From Candidula unifasciata (taxonomy: Eukaryota; Mollusca; Gastropoda; Stylommatophora; Geomitridae), in NCBI GenBank assembly GCA_905116865.2, contig CAJHNH020006046.1, forward strand, positions 460,001-524,000: DNA of 64,000 bases. The letters run 5' to 3'. Position 1 is the stretch's first letter, and each line of letters begins with the position of its first letter. Positions 1-12,975 of this stretch are shown piece after piece. The position numbers and the translations under genes are program-made. A model generated the notes under the pieces. The model searched no databases. It worked only from the letters and a program-made list of their open reading frames with translations, and was not told the origin of the DNA.

Positions 1-1340
1 GCTTTCATACATCATACTAACGTCTTTCATACACCCAACTTTCGGCTTTCATAGTCCCAACTTTCATATTTCATACACACAGCCCTAGGCTCTCATACAA
101 CCAACTTTCGTCTTTCATGCACCCAACTTTCGGATTTTATACACCCAACCCTAGGCTTTCCTACAACCAACTTTCGGCTTTCATACACCCAACCCTAATC
201 TTTCATACAACCAACTTTCGTCTTTCATACACCCAACTTTCGGCTTTCATACACACAACCCTAGGCTTTCATACACCCCACTTTCGGCTTTCATACATCT
301 AACTTTTGGCTTTCCTACACCCAACTTTCGGCTTTCCTACACCCAACTTTCGGCTTTCCTACACACAAATTTCGGCTTTCATTCACAACTTTCGGCTTTC
401 ATAAACTCAACGTTCAGCATTCATACACTCAACGTTCGGCTTTCATACACTCAACGTTCGGCTTTCATACACTCAACGTTCGGCTTTCATACACTCAACG
501 TTCGGCTTTCATACACTCAACGTTCGGCTTTCATACACTCAACGTTCGGCTTTCATACACTCAACGTTCAGCTTTCGTACACTCAACGTTCGGCTTTCAT
601 ACACTCAACGTTCGGCTTTTATACACACAACATTCGGCTATCATTCACTCAACGTTCGGCTTTCATACACTCAACGTGCGGCTTTTATACACTCAATTTT
701 CAGCTTTCATACACTCAACGTTCCGCTTTCATACACTCAACGTTCGGCTTTCATACACTCAACGTTCGGCTTTCATACATTCAACGTTCGGCTTTCATAC
801 ACTCAACGTTCGGCTTTCATACACTCAACGTTCGGCTTTCATACACTCAACGTTCGGCTTTCATACACTCAACCCTGGGCTTTCATACACACAACGTTCG
901 GCTTTCATGCATTCAACCCTAGGCTTTCATACACTCAACTTTCGGCTATCATACACTCAAAGTTCGGCTTTCATGCACTCAACGTTCGGCTTTTATGCAC
1001 TCAACCTTAGGCTTTCATACACTGAACGTTCGGCTTTCATGCATTCAACCCTAGGCTTTCATACATCAAACTTTCGTTTTTCATACACCCAACTTTCGGC
1101 TTTCATACACTTAACTGTCGGCTTTCATACACCCAACTTTCGGCTTTCATACTCCCAACTTTCGGCTTTCGTACACAAATTTCGGCTTTCATATACCCAA
1201 CTTTTAGCTTTCATACACCCAACTTTCGGCTTTTATACACCAAACTTTCGGTATTCACACACAATACGTTCAGCTGTTATATCTAAAACGTTCATGTTTC
1301 ATTCACTAAACTCATACATTAAAAGTTTATCCTCACTCAT
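1..1340. repeat. 22-bp minisatellite array, about 58 units
   Basis: Tandem 22-bp units containing cggctttcatacactcaacg. The centre (about 400-900) is nearly uniform with the caacgttcgg variant. Both flanks are more diverged and carry cccaactttcgg and ccctaggctttc variants, a pattern expected when the middle of an array expands last. The window starts inside the array, so its left limit is unknown. The period is 22 bases, so three units give a 22-residue peptide period. The apparent 223-residue reading frame at 676-1347 is a by-product of this and I do not call it a gene. Confidence 0.95.
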
Positions 1341-1344
1341 TAGC

Positions 1345-2690
<1,346 letters not shown>

Positions 2691-2717
<27 letters not shown>

Positions 2718-2720
2718 ACA

Positions 2721-2798
<78 letters not shown>
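2691..2798. repeat. (CT)n-(AT)n compound microsatellite
   Basis: A short CT run is followed by an uninterrupted TA run of about 75 bases to about 2798. The Tyr-Ile repeats translated from it are not a protein. Confidence 0.95.
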
Positions 2799-2802
<4 letters not shown>

Positions 2803-3000
2803 CCACGTCTTGTCGTAAATGGCACACAAGGCATTCACAAGCGGTCTCAAATACTACTTGTCTGCTGCTTCGCTGCGTATGGTATCCTTATATTCGACTA
2901 CATTCGTGCACTTCCCGTTCTATTTCCTTATCCCAGTATCTTTTAGTCGTCTGCGTGTTCTTTTTCCATCTACTTTCCGCCGGAGAGTTTGAGGTTTGAG
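2799..3000. repeat. Dispersed repeat E, copy 1
   Basis: Matches 3525-3720 over about 190 bases, sharing gcttcgctgcgtatggtatc, gtcgtctgcgtgttc and ccggagagtt. Both copies sit directly after simple-sequence DNA (AT here, CT there). The origin is unknown, with no coding or tRNA-like part visible. It may be the same retroposed unit inserted twice or a segmental duplication. Confidence 0.8.
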
Positions 3001-3290
3001 GTTTTGAACAAAGAATCACAATCATGGCACACATGTGTAACCTATAAGTGCTACGTTCTTCTTCTAACTCAAGTCTGAGTCTGAAGAAGCTCAGCACAGT
3101 GCACAGGCTCTGTAGCACCGGCGAGGATCCTTAAGTACTTTATGTAGATTTTTAACTTCAAATTTAGCCCGGGCAGCGCCGTTAGCCTACTCCTTTCGAT
3201 TTCCAACTGCCAAGTAATTTTCTGATGCGCACAGTAATGCACACGGGAGTCCGATCTCACTACCCAGAAACCGGGGGAATTAGAAGTCCA
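3001..3290. repeat. Dispersed repeat F, copy 1
   Basis: Matches 6540-6805 almost throughout, sharing gaagctcagcacagtgcac, ctctgtagcaccggcgagga and ccgatctcactaccc. The two copies are 3.5 kb apart in the same orientation and differ by scattered substitutions and a short gap near 3225. I do not recognise the family. The length would suit a SINE or a non-autonomous element. Confidence 0.8.
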
Positions 3291-3370
3291 GGTCCACGTG
3301 AAAAAATCCAAGCTCTTACCGGGCATTGAACCCGGAACCTCTAGCACTAAAGGCGGATACCATGTCTCGA
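3291..3370 (-). mobile_element. tRNA-derived SINE head fragment
   Basis: Read on the minus strand, this contains a tRNA T-arm-like segment ccgggttcaatgcccgg, with a B-box-like GGTTCAATGCC, and tRNA-like sequence upstream. This is the usual head of a tRNA-derived SINE. It is bordered on the right by poly-C/T and CT arrays. Confidence 0.6.
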
Positions 3371-3520
<150 letters not shown>

Positions 3521-3720
3521 ATAAAAACTTCGTCATGTCGTAATTGGACACAAGGCAATCACAGGCGATCTCAGATACTGCTGGTCTGCCGCTTCGCTGC
3601 GTATGGTATCCCTATAAATTACATTTGTGCACTTGCCCTTGTATTCTATTTCTCCTGGTGTATTTAGGTCGTCTGCGTGTTCATTTTCCATCTACGCTCA
3701 ACCGGAGAGTTCTCATTTCA
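3521..3720. repeat. Dispersed repeat E, copy 2
   Basis: Second copy of the element at 2799-3000, same orientation, with about one difference per 8-10 bases. It also lacks any coding potential. Confidence 0.8.
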
Positions 3721-3859
3721 AAGTGTCGTGAGAGTAGTATAAGAACGACATAATCCAGCGTATCTTTCATGGTTGTTTGCTGTTTATGCTATATTAATAA
3801 TCCTGCACATTGCAAATAGATCGAAAATACTCCACTCTTTATCCCCCGGAGGGTCCCTC

Positions 3860-4115
3860 AACATGGAACAAAGAGAAATAAACTTTATCCGTCCTCCTTC
3901 CCTCCATTTTATGTTGGTAGTCATGCCTAGCCATATCTTTCTGTCTCGTGTACTTTTAATCAGCTCTGACACCGATGATCTTCTATGCCATGATGTCAAA
4001 CCGCCCAGCATCTATTCCCTCGGTCTCCCTCTGCCTCCCCTCCTCTCCAATTTGTCCACTGTCACAATGTACTCCAGTTTTCTCCTTCTCATCATTCTGT
4101 ATATCTCTTATTAAG
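3860..4115 (-). mobile_element. LINE relic, C-terminal end of family L2
   Basis: On the minus strand this encodes SVSELIKSTRDRKIWLGMTT preceded by a GRPR-type region. It matches the ends of the relics at 20640-21365 and 26140-28015. It is the carboxyl end of a non-LTR endonuclease-reverse transcriptase polyprotein, 5'-truncated and broken. It is probably a dead copy. Confidence 0.75.
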
Positions 4116-4299
4116 TAAAATATTTCTTTCATATGCACAGCAAGCACTTACATAATTTCCATAAAGAAATGCTAAAGGCGAATAAATTCTATTTAAAATT
4201 CATTATCTATGATCCAAATACATGTGCAGAATTGAATAACTGTCAAATAATATACGAACTGTGTGGATCTTACATGAAGCCAACTGAGACAGCTGCGTC

Positions 4300-4510
4300 C
4301 AAAGAATGTTGCATTGCAATATATGATTGGAACCCACAGGGGTATATAAATAAAGGAAGGCCAAAAAAACACATGGAGAAGAGAGCTGGAGAATGAAGTT
4401 ATAAAGATAGAGAGGACATGGGGAGAGCTCCATGCAATGGCGAAGGATAGAACGACTTGGCGTGAGTTGGTTGAGGGCCTATGCTCCATTGGGGGATAGT
4501 AAGGCAGAAG
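4300..4510 (+). mobile_element. LINE relic, C-terminal end of family L3
   Basis: Encodes WNPQGYINKGRPKKH and, after a frameshift, the segment corresponding to GELHAMAKDRTTW in the opposite-strand copy at 22590-22990. A GRPK motif followed by a Trp-rich end is typical of the last residues of non-LTR polyproteins. Stops and shifts show it is dead. Confidence 0.8.
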
Positions 4511-4594
4511 AAAAAGAAGAATATATGATTGGTCTGACATGTTAACGACAAGCCAAAGTGTGAAATAATGAGAATGGCAGTATTCAGTTCTGTC

Positions 4595-4820
4595 CTTTGA
4601 ATATCGAGGAACGTCTGGTCAAACGGTTCCTCTTATGAGGAAGACCCAGATTCGAATCTTCGGTGAGGTTGTGAATTTTGTTCTGTGGAGGGCAACAACA
4701 ACAAAATCCGAACCTGTACACTGTATGGCGATAGCAGTGTCGTGGAATGGTCGTAACCATACCTACCCCTTGAACCATTCGTGATGCTGGCGCCCCTAGT
4801 GGCGAGGTCACATTTAAATT
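4595..4820 (+). mobile_element. tRNA-derived SINE (type C)
   Basis: A tRNA-like head at about 4605-4670 ends in cagattcgaatcttcgg, a B-box-like sequence, followed by about 140 bases of unrelated body with a CAACAACAA run. No second full copy was found in the window. No target duplication was identified. Confidence 0.5.
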
Positions 4821-5179
4821 TCGACCCGTCCGGTGGGTATATAGTCCATCATGTCTATTTAAACCTTTGTATGGGGAAATAAATAGTTCTCTATGTTCTG
4901 AATCTCTTGAAATGTCTACATTTTTAAACTTACCATTAAAAGTTACAGATTCTTTGTGTTATTACTCTTAATCCGAGAGGACGATTCACGACCTCGGCGT
5001 AGTAATCAGCGCACTTCTTCTGCAAAAGTAACGCTACGTTTCCCTTTTATTCTCTGCCCGACTGCCAAGAAGAATTGACGTTTGTATCTGCGCCTCTAAA
5101 ATTGTCCTCTGAGAAGGCGGCTTTTGTGTCCAGGACATTTCCTGAAGCTTGGGATGAAATCTCCTTGGAAGCCAGGCAG
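4821..5179. other. Unassigned sequence
   Basis: No gene or known repeat is seen. An AATAAA lies near 4878 but with no linked gene. Confidence 0.4.
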
Positions 5180-5419
5180 TTAATCAGCAGTCCATAATGC
5201 CACTAGCTGGAAAGCCACCAACTTGTATGCCACCGTCTTAAAAGCCACCAGCTTGAAAGCCACCAGCTTAAAAGCCACCAGCTTGTAAGCCACCAGCTTG
5301 TCAGCCACCAACTCTTCTTCACCACCAACAGGTGAGAAGGCAATATCATAGGTGCAACGCCATCGCCAATCTTGCATTCCATGGGTGATGAATGCTGCCA
5401 GTGACCTACCCAGTGCCAT
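5180..5419 (-). repeat. 15-bp tandem repeat with an in-frame pentapeptide reading frame
   Basis: About eight 15-bp units (gccaccagcttgtaa type) lie at about 5195-5310. Because 15 is a multiple of three, the minus strand reads as a 79-residue frame from 5419 with repeated KLVAF/KLVAY. No signal peptide, domain or upstream gene context supports translation, so I annotate the repeat and leave coding status open. Confidence 0.6.
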
Positions 5420-6250
5420 AGTATCCTCTCAAGGAGCTGGTTCGTACCTCCAGCAGTGAAGGGACAAATTAGTTAAATTATTTTGTGAAATAACATTTCA
5501 GTAACAGATTATATCTTCTGGGACATCCATGAAGTGGATCTAACCACCATGATATTAACATGTATGCAGTTTGACTGAACAAGAGTCTAAAGAACACCAG
5601 CCATTTCAAGTGACCATGGAGCAAAAATGAGTGCAGGGGACAGTTCTACACCCAAATAAGTGGAAATCTCTTATGGTTCAGTGCCAGGCTCTTATGTTCC
5701 ATGTCCACATGATTACCATGATGAAATTGGCGGCCTCTTGGGACTCAGTTATTGTACCAGTCAGATAAACTGTGTCCATTGTTTCTTCATATTATTGAGT
5801 CTATTTAATTCCTTTTGCCTGATTCATATATGTGGTTCTAAACTTATTACATGTCTTTGGAATTTTTTCAATCTTGGTTTAGCGTTCATCATTCAATGTT
5901 CTTAGCTGTCTGGAGTGCATGATTAATATATTAAATCTTATTATGTGTTAACATGACTATGATAGTGAACTATCATATAGGGGAGCTATTCTCTTATAGT
6001 AATGGGGCTGTCGGTTCAAGTTGCGCCTAGGAATGTATATTCTGTAGTGCCATAACTTGTGTTTCCCCACCCCTGAAATAGGTTGGATTTGTATATTGGC
6101 CGCGGGATACCGCCTAGACCAATTCGAGCCGACATTCCAACATTTATACTATTTCAGAGTGCTGTTGGTTCCTTAGGAGAAATCCTTAATCAGGCACGTG
6201 ACAAGAGCGGTATGTGACAAACAGTAGCCATGAGGACTTAAATCCTCAGA
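5420..6250. other. Unassigned sequence
   Basis: No supported gene. Short reading frames lack similarity to anything I recognise. Confidence 0.4.
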
Positions 6251-6257
6251 CTCAAAC

Positions 6258-6267
6258 CACACACACA

Positions 6268-6310
<43 letters not shown>
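6258..6310. repeat. (CA)n microsatellite
   Basis: About 26 CA units with one CC interruption near 6274. Confidence 0.95.
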
Positions 6311-6312
<2 letters not shown>

Positions 6313-6539
6313 AATGGTGTAAATACAGGCAGCAATAGCAGTTGTATGGAATTTCACAATGCATCGGCGTCTGTGGATGAGGCATTCCGAACGCTGTTCC
6401 GAAATACATGTTATAATTCCAGTTAAAGACAATTTGGCAATACACAGATTTGCGTTAATTTGAATAATGGTATAGATAGCCGAACCGTCAGAAAGTAATG
6501 GTAAATTACTACTGAACGTAAAATTACCTTGAAGTTTTT

Positions 6540-6805
6540 AGGGGTTTTGAACAACGGATCAACATCATGGAACACGGGTGTAACCCATAAGTACTCCGTT
6601 CTATTTCTAACTCAAGCCTGAGTCCGAAGAAGCTCAGCACAGTGCACGGGCTCTGTAGCACCGGCGAGGATCCTGAAATACTTTGAGTACATTTTAAACT
6701 CCAAATTGTGCACGGGCAGCGCCGTCAGGCTACTCTTTTCGATTTCCAACGTGTGAGACAATGCACACGGGCTTCCGATCTCACTACCCTGAAACCAGCG
6801 ACATC
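6540..6805. repeat. Dispersed repeat F, copy 2
   Basis: Second copy of the element at 3001-3290. It begins at ggggttttgaacaacgg and ends near ccctgaaaccag. Here it is not adjacent to repeat E, so E and F are separate elements. Confidence 0.8.
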
Positions 6806-6904
6806 GCAAACAGCGGAAAACTGCTGGGGTTGGTTCTGCGACGACCAGTAAAGGATAAGCAAGTAACTTTTGTATTTAAACTTAGAGAAAGTACAGCGTA
6901 CGAA

Positions 6905-7965
6905 AGTCGGGACTGGTATTTTGAACACTGATAATGACACAAGACGGTAATTTTTATGAAATATCACAATGTAAAATGTAGGGGAAGTAGCCAGTACGAA
7001 ATGAGAGACCCGTATTTTTAATACTGATATTTTTTTGGATAAAGTTCTGTCTACGGAATATTACTAGAATTTAGCACAGGTCGAAAATATGAAAGATACA
7101 CGCAATTTTAAATAATGATAGTTGCGGTTGGGGAAAAGGTGGGGGGGGGGGGGGGTGATTCTGTTTATGGAATAACACAATACAATTTAGCTCAGGTCTA
7201 GATTATGAAATAAAAACACTGTTTTAAATAATGATAATGGCTGGGGTGGTTCTGATAATGAAATAACACAATGTAGAAGTGAGAGTAGGTTTAGAATATG
7301 ACAGAAAAACACTGTTTTAAATAATAATAATAGTTAGGGGTTGTTTTGGTTATGAAATAACACAAAGTAGAAGTAAGAGCAGGTTTAGAATATGAAAATA
7401 AAAAAATAGGTTCTAAACAATGAAAACGGTCGCATAGGTTTCTGTTTATGGAATAAGATAAAGTAGAATTTGGTGCAGGTCTAGTATGTGAAGAAACAGT
7501 TTTCAGTCGTGATAATGCTTGGAGTTGGTTCTGTTTATCTTACTATTTATGTATCTATATACTTTTAGCCCACTAGATTTGAGTCTATAGAATACCTACC
7601 TGTGATGCAGTCTGATATATTAAAAAGTTATGTGAGAAAATTATGTCTGTAAAATATAATGGAAAAAAAAAAATTAGCAAATGGACAGTGAGTGAGAGAC
7701 GTGACTGTAGTACATAATCATGCAGGTGAAAGATCAAAATAAGGCAATCCTTTGAGAAAGACATGATATTGTTAACTAAGAAAAAGTAAAACTTAAGGAA
7801 AATGTGACACACATCTTGAAGATAAATATTTTAAATACCGATAATAATACAAGGTAACCGCATCAAAGGAATATCACACAACCAAAGTAGGCGAACAACT
7901 GACATATGAACAACGAAACCAATGTTTTAAATACTCATAATGGTATGTGTCCTCAGTTGCTAAAA
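6905..7965. repeat. Degenerate 90-97-bp tandem repeat
   Basis: Units share gaaataacacaatgtagaag, ggtttagaatatga and ttttaaataatgataat. They recur near 7170, 7261, 7354 and 7450, with older units near 6910-7060 and again at 7820-7960. Spacing is about 90-97 bases. A 15-base G run has expanded inside one unit (about 7141-7155). Divergence implies an old array. Confidence 0.75.
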
Positions 7966-8535
7966 TGCGGGGGTTGGGGAGGGGGGGGGGGAGGAGGGGG
8001 GAATCTCGCTGCCATTTTTTTAAAAACAAGCACGCACATTGTTACTGTTAAAACCATTTTTCACGGCAGCTCAAGAAAGGATTCAATCGAGCTCCAAGCA
8101 CTCTTTAGAAAGACGGCAAATTTGATGACGTCGCTTCATCTGAAAGCCGTGCTAGAGAGTCCGTGAAATAATAAGAACTGGTTGCCACTTTTATACTAGA
8201 GCATTCTACTGTATCTGATATTTCTTCGTGAAATAAAGCGTCCAGTCTGACAACTACGTTCTTTAGAACATTGAGAACAGACTACATATAACTGTAAAAC
8301 AAAGACCAGTGGAAATGGTTTCTACACATTAGGCACGTTTGAGCGTGATTTGTTTAAAAGTACAGATGAATACAAGCAGGCAGACAAATGAAAGGTCCCA
8401 TCAAACCATGGAAGAACGTCTCATTTTGAAATAGTTTAAACAGATTAACACTGTAGATGCATGGCTGAAACAGGGCTAAAAAATTGGCTAGAGAAAGAGA
8501 GACTTCCAGGCGGGCCGTGACCAGAGCGACAGTCT
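7966..8535. other. Unassigned sequence with a G-rich tract
   Basis: A G-rich stretch (about 7970-8000) could form a quadruplex. Nothing else was recognised. Confidence 0.4.
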
Positions 8536-8549
8536 GTAATTGACCGATT

Positions 8550-8594
8550 GATGGTGATAATGATGATGAGGATGATAATGATGATGACAATGAC

Positions 8595-8625
<31 letters not shown>

Positions 8626-8661
8626 GTGGTAAGGATGAAATGGTGATGACAATAATAATGG

Positions 8662-8692
<31 letters not shown>

Positions 8693-8892
8693 GGTGGTAG
8701 TGATGATAATAATAATGGTAATGATGATGATAATGACGATGATGATATTGATAATGATGATGGTGATGATGATGATGACGATGATGATTATGGTGATTAT
8801 AATGATGAAGATGATGATGATGATGATGATAGTGATAATGATGATGGTGATAATGATGATGGTGATGATGATGATGACGATGATGATAATGG
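8550..8892. repeat. Imperfect (GAT)n array
   Basis: About 340 bases of GAT/GAC/GGT trinucleotides, directly adjoining the (TTAG)n tail of the minus-strand LINE at 8893-9745. It could therefore be an expansion at the 3' side of that insertion. Confidence 0.9.
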
Positions 8893-9745
8893 TGAGTTAG
8901 TTAGTTAGTTAGTAGACACATTATCCTTATTGCACGTCGAGCCACTCAATCCATAAATGCTAGAATCCTCTCCTCAATAAATCCCGCAGCGGGTAGCGGC
9001 TAACGACACCAGTTCTGTGTTGGTTTATTATTATTCTTTGGCTACCCGCGTAGTGTTCTTGTTTTTCGGCACCCCTTTTAACATGCTGTTCTTGCAGTCT
9101 TACCATGGTTGCAGATTCACAGTTCTCAGTTGGTTCACACATACGTCTTAACTCTCTAAGCACATTCAGTATATCAGCCTGGTCCATGGCTTGTCCGGCT
9201 TTCACAGTAGCCTTACCTACAAACGTATCAGCTTGCTTATTTCCTGGTACCCTAACATATACTAGCACGAAAATGGAACTAATCCTTGTCAGAAGTGAAT
9301 TCTGTAGAGCCACCAACCACTGCCTTCGGACCCAGCCCTTCTCTATCTTCCTGAGCATACTCATCGAGTCACTGAGAAAGCATGCTCCAGTGAAAGTCTG
9401 AGTCTCTAGCCATGTTACTGCTTTAGTCACAGCCATGACCTCCATAGTCAGACTGCTTGTAGTTACGACAAAAGCTCCAGAATCTTCCTTCACAACTCTC
9501 CCTCCAAACTCAGCCGTGAAAGCGCATGAGCTTCTAACTTGGCCAATTACAGAACCATCTGTGTAAATGACAGCATCACCCTCTAAAGCGTTCTCGAAAA
9601 TCAAGGCTTGAACTTCTGCTTTTGCAACAGCCGGACTCTGTTGTATGCAGTTTCTGTCTAGTTGGATGCAAACAGAAAAAGATGTACAGCACTCTGAAGG
9701 CACTCCTAAGGCACTCCTCGCCGGGTTCAATGTCCTCAAGTGAAC
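8893..9745 (-). mobile_element. LINE relic with RNase H domain, family L1
   Basis: A 320-residue minus-strand frame (9922-8960) contains an RNase H domain from about residue 115. The acidic residues are Asp122 (IYTDGS), Glu161 (TMEVMA), Asp185 (LSDSMS) and Asp232 (NKQAD). The His seen as PGHAG in the copy at 30136-30918 is Tyr222 here, a cat-to-tat change. The reading frame then breaks. The 3' end carries a (CTAA)n tail (8893-8913 on the opposite strand). In life the domain removes template RNA during retrotransposition. This copy is 5'-truncated, lacking reverse transcriptase. The His-rich start of the frame (9753-9786) is just a GAT microsatellite. Confidence 0.9.
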
Positions 9746-9899
9746 ATACCTGTGATGATTATGGTGATGATGATGATGATAAGGATGAAAGACTAAAAAG
9801 TGCAGGACCCTCTTTGTGTTAATGGCACATCGGGTGCTTGACTCACATTTGTAAAGATAAATCGATTTTTGATGTATGTTGTGGTCAACATTACGACCG

Positions 9900-10155
9900 C
9901 CGACTTTACTTCCCCATGACACCTCCTGACACCCTTTAAGGTTGGGTTGGCCTGAAAGCCAAACTTAATTATGATGAGACGTGTGTATGTGAGTGAGTAT
10001 TGTATTTTGCCATATGTAAGTTGGAGGCAGTTTATTATCCAGTCTCACCTCCGTCGCAACAAGTCGCTGGTGTAGAAGAATTGTATGTAAACATTAACGC
10101 TTAGACATGCTTGTCTGTGTAATAATTTTATGTTCAATATTATGAATCAAAAAGA
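9900..10155. other. Unassigned sequence
   Basis: No gene or repeat recognised apart from a weak similarity to retroelement flanks. Confidence 0.35.
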
Positions 10156-10159
10156 CCAC

Positions 10160-10166
10160 CTTGTTG

Positions 10167-10217
<51 letters not shown>

Positions 10218-10480
10218 CCCATCATCTCCTTCTTGTCCTACTCCTCCCACTTCTCCTTAATTATTATCATCATCATCAACATCCTCGCTATTCTTCGTTG
10301 CATACTTTATGCAACTTCTCCTAATCTGTTCTCTCACTACTATCACTACTGCTGGTGCTGCTGTTCCTACAACTACCACCACCACCACTACTACTCCTTA
10401 TGCTACTACTACTACTATTTCTACTACTACTGCTGCTGCAGCTGCTGCTACTACTACTGACTCTGCTGCTATTGCTGCAT
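10160..10480. repeat. Mixed trinucleotide arrays (CAT, CAC, ACT, CTG)
   Basis: A pure CAT run lies at about 10165-10217. After a short gap, mixed CAT, ACT and CTG/GCT runs extend to about 10475. Several apparent reading frames here are simple-sequence artefacts. Confidence 0.9.
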
Positions 10481-10499
10481 TCTCTTTAAGTAGGCAAAT

Positions 10500-11345
10500 T
10501 ATTTGATTTGCTGTCTCTATTTTTAATTTAGAATTGGTTCTGAGCCGACTTTTTCTTGTATGACCTCCTCCGCCCTTTTTAAACTTCTCATTTCCATAGT
10601 AACTAATATTTTTTCCCGGTTTGTTGTGAGTGACCACGTGATCACTAGAAGCATAGAGTAGCAATAAAAATTATTTCTAGGAGATCTGGTAGTCAGGTAG
10701 TCTTAGTTTCAGCTTCATAGCAAACGGGTCACCCCATAGTTGCTCCGCTCCTGTGCCTACGAAAAACACACAAAATGTTTATCACAGTCCCTTGTAAAAG
10801 ACTGACAAACTGCTGTCTCAGCATATCTTGCATACACACGCATTAAAAGCATACGGTAGCCATCCGAAATGCTAACACAAACAGTCCGACATTAGAAATG
10901 CAGTTCATCATTGATGGTAGCAGAAGTCACCAACAGATCAGTTCTATGAGATGTTTCTGTGCGCTGATTAAGATTGTTTTGCGTAGAGGTAGGGGTTAGG
11001 TTAGGGTGGGGGGTGGGGCTAGCCGTCGTGATACATGGGTTACTTTACTGACATTCATGTTAATGTAATTTCCCATCTTCAGTGACAGTTGCTTTCCAGT
11101 GTCCATACACATCCTTACTGTTTTCTCCAAACTTTTATGGCGTTTCATATGGTCAGAGTATTTCACATTTAGGAGCCATTGTGGTGTAACTAGGCTCAAG
11201 TCCTGTTGAGGGCGGCCTTTTGTATTTAAAAGGCCTGGGTCAATTCCCATCGTTAATACTCACCAGGCGTGCATGTCGCGTCTGTACTTGCCGCTCAAAC
11301 TTTCCGTCGCCAAAGAAAAATAAATTATTTTACATTTATTATTTA
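10500..11345. other. Unassigned sequence
   Basis: No supported gene. A short GGGGTTAGGTTAGGG-like stretch near 10990-11007 resembles a telomere motif by chance and is too short to call. Confidence 0.4.
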
Positions 11346-11349
11346 AGTT

Positions 11350-11590
11350 AAAGATAGTTGCGTATCCTTTGCAGGACATTGCAGAATCATCCACATCATT
11401 TTGGCTGTTGTGATTTTTTTTTCTACGCAAATTTACATCCAGTAGTTTGTCATTGCTTTCTAGACGGTCGGCTTCTCGTTATCACTGTCGAAACCAACAC
11501 AAAACGCAAACCCTGCAGCTGGGATCGAACACAGTACCCCGGCATTACGAAGCGCTTCGCAACGTCTAAGTCATAAACGCCGACACCTTT
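11350..11590 (-). mobile_element. SINE family B
   Basis: Begins (3' end) with gttgcgtatcctttgcagg and ends at the tRNA-like head with gctgggatcgaacacagtac, whose reverse complement is a B-box-like GTTCGATCCC. The body shares ccagtagtttg and gacggtcggcttctcg with the other B copies at 19965, 35075, 38330, 47250 and 56250. Confidence 0.85.
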
Positions 11591-12180
11591 ATTATTACTG
11601 GTTACTATTTATTACAAATACGCCACTCGGTTTGAGTATCAGACTTAGCGAAAGGAACTCTCGCTACACGCTTACGTCACTCATACAGAAACTCTCTCGT
11701 AAGTAAGCTACTAGTTACTAATTCTAGGATGCTAGCTGCGCACGCAAACTCTCAACAGCGGAGCGTCGGGGAAAGGAAATATCACGTGACATCCTCTACA
11801 TTGTAATCGTTACCTGCTAAAGCTTACACATGCTACTGAATGCAGAAAATATCAGTGGGTTTCATTTTCTGGGTCAATGATAATTTTACAATGTCCTTGT
11901 GATATTCAAGCTCAAAAGCATCGCTTTGTTTCCTTTGTGATATATAATAATTAAACAGAACACCGTTTTTAATATTGTTCGCAAACGCAAATTTTTAGAC
12001 ACAATACCTGAAGACGGTCTAAAATCGTTATGTAGCTCATTAAAGTCAAGAAAAACACGATAGGATTTGGTCGTTGCACAAAATTAGACACGTACAGGAC
12101 TAGCTCAAAAACTAATAATGTAAACAATCTCTCATGATTTGCCTAGCACCACCTACCAAGGATGATTACGCTGAAGAAAT
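11591..12180. other. Unassigned sequence
   Basis: Nothing recognised on either strand. Confidence 0.4.
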
Positions 12181-12535
12181 ATGAGGAGGAGCAAGAAAGG
12201 TCCAAGCAAAAGATGGAGCTACGAGATCAAGAGTAATCTAACCCGGCGTAGGTTTCTGTGCCCCGTTGTGGGGAAAACAAGAATAGACCCACTGCCGCTC
12301 CAACGAGCATGTCATAAGAGTCGACTAATTGGGAGCTTCCTTCGAAGTCGGAGTGCATATCCCCGAGCGGCAAGGAACAACTCACTGCACACAAATAAGC
12401 CAGTAAAAAAGATGCACACGCAAAACTCACACCTGGCACAAAGTCACAGTCAAAATAGACGAACAATCAGGACTTGGCACCGGAGCTCACAGCCGTTGAA
12501 CAAAGAACAAGAAGAAGAAGAAGAGGTAATTTAGA
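12181..12535 (+). other. Possible retroelement fragment with short GAA tail
   Basis: A 117-residue Arg/Lys-rich frame ends in a GAAGAAGAAGAAGAG tract, like the 3' ends of several LINEs in this window. I do not recognise a domain. The GAA tail is the only reason to suspect a retroposed end. Confidence 0.3.
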
Positions 12536-12839
12536 GAAATTAAGACCAACTTTGACAGCGTAGTAGAGAGAGCTCAAGAAAATCCATAAACCCCTTACTT
12601 CTTCCAGCGTTCACCAGCCTTAAAATCTGGCGAAAAGCTAAAGTTATTCATCCACTTCTGGACTTCAGTCTTGTTCCAGAACTTGAGTTGTACGTGCACA
12701 TCCGTTTTACCTGTCTGGCTTATTTGCATGACTACTGTTAGTTCCTGACTAGTCGCATTTTTCTACCTGCTTGTTATTGTGAGCGTGGGTTTATTCTGTT
12801 TTCTTCACCCAAACTGGAGCTAGGGACCCACACGGGGAA

Positions 12840-12975
12840 ACTTCTTTAAACACGCTACTGACAATCAGAATTGGAACTCTTCGCTTGCTGCTGAAGATGG
12901 GGACAGAGCGCTTATAGGATTGTCCCGAGTTATGTGATGTGGATTCCTAATTCATCATTCGACATTCTGATTTAA
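12840..12975 (+). mobile_element. LINE L1 3' end fragment
   Basis: Matches the last part of the relic at 53400-54145: cttcgcttgctgctgaagat, then the region encoding a CPECYD-like end, then gattcctaattca. It is therefore a severely 5'-truncated copy. GAAGAAGAAGAAG follows at 12991-13003. Confidence 0.7.

Noticed and set aside
8640..8900. Met/Ile/Val-rich 86-residue protein
   Set aside because: It is a translation of the GAT array.
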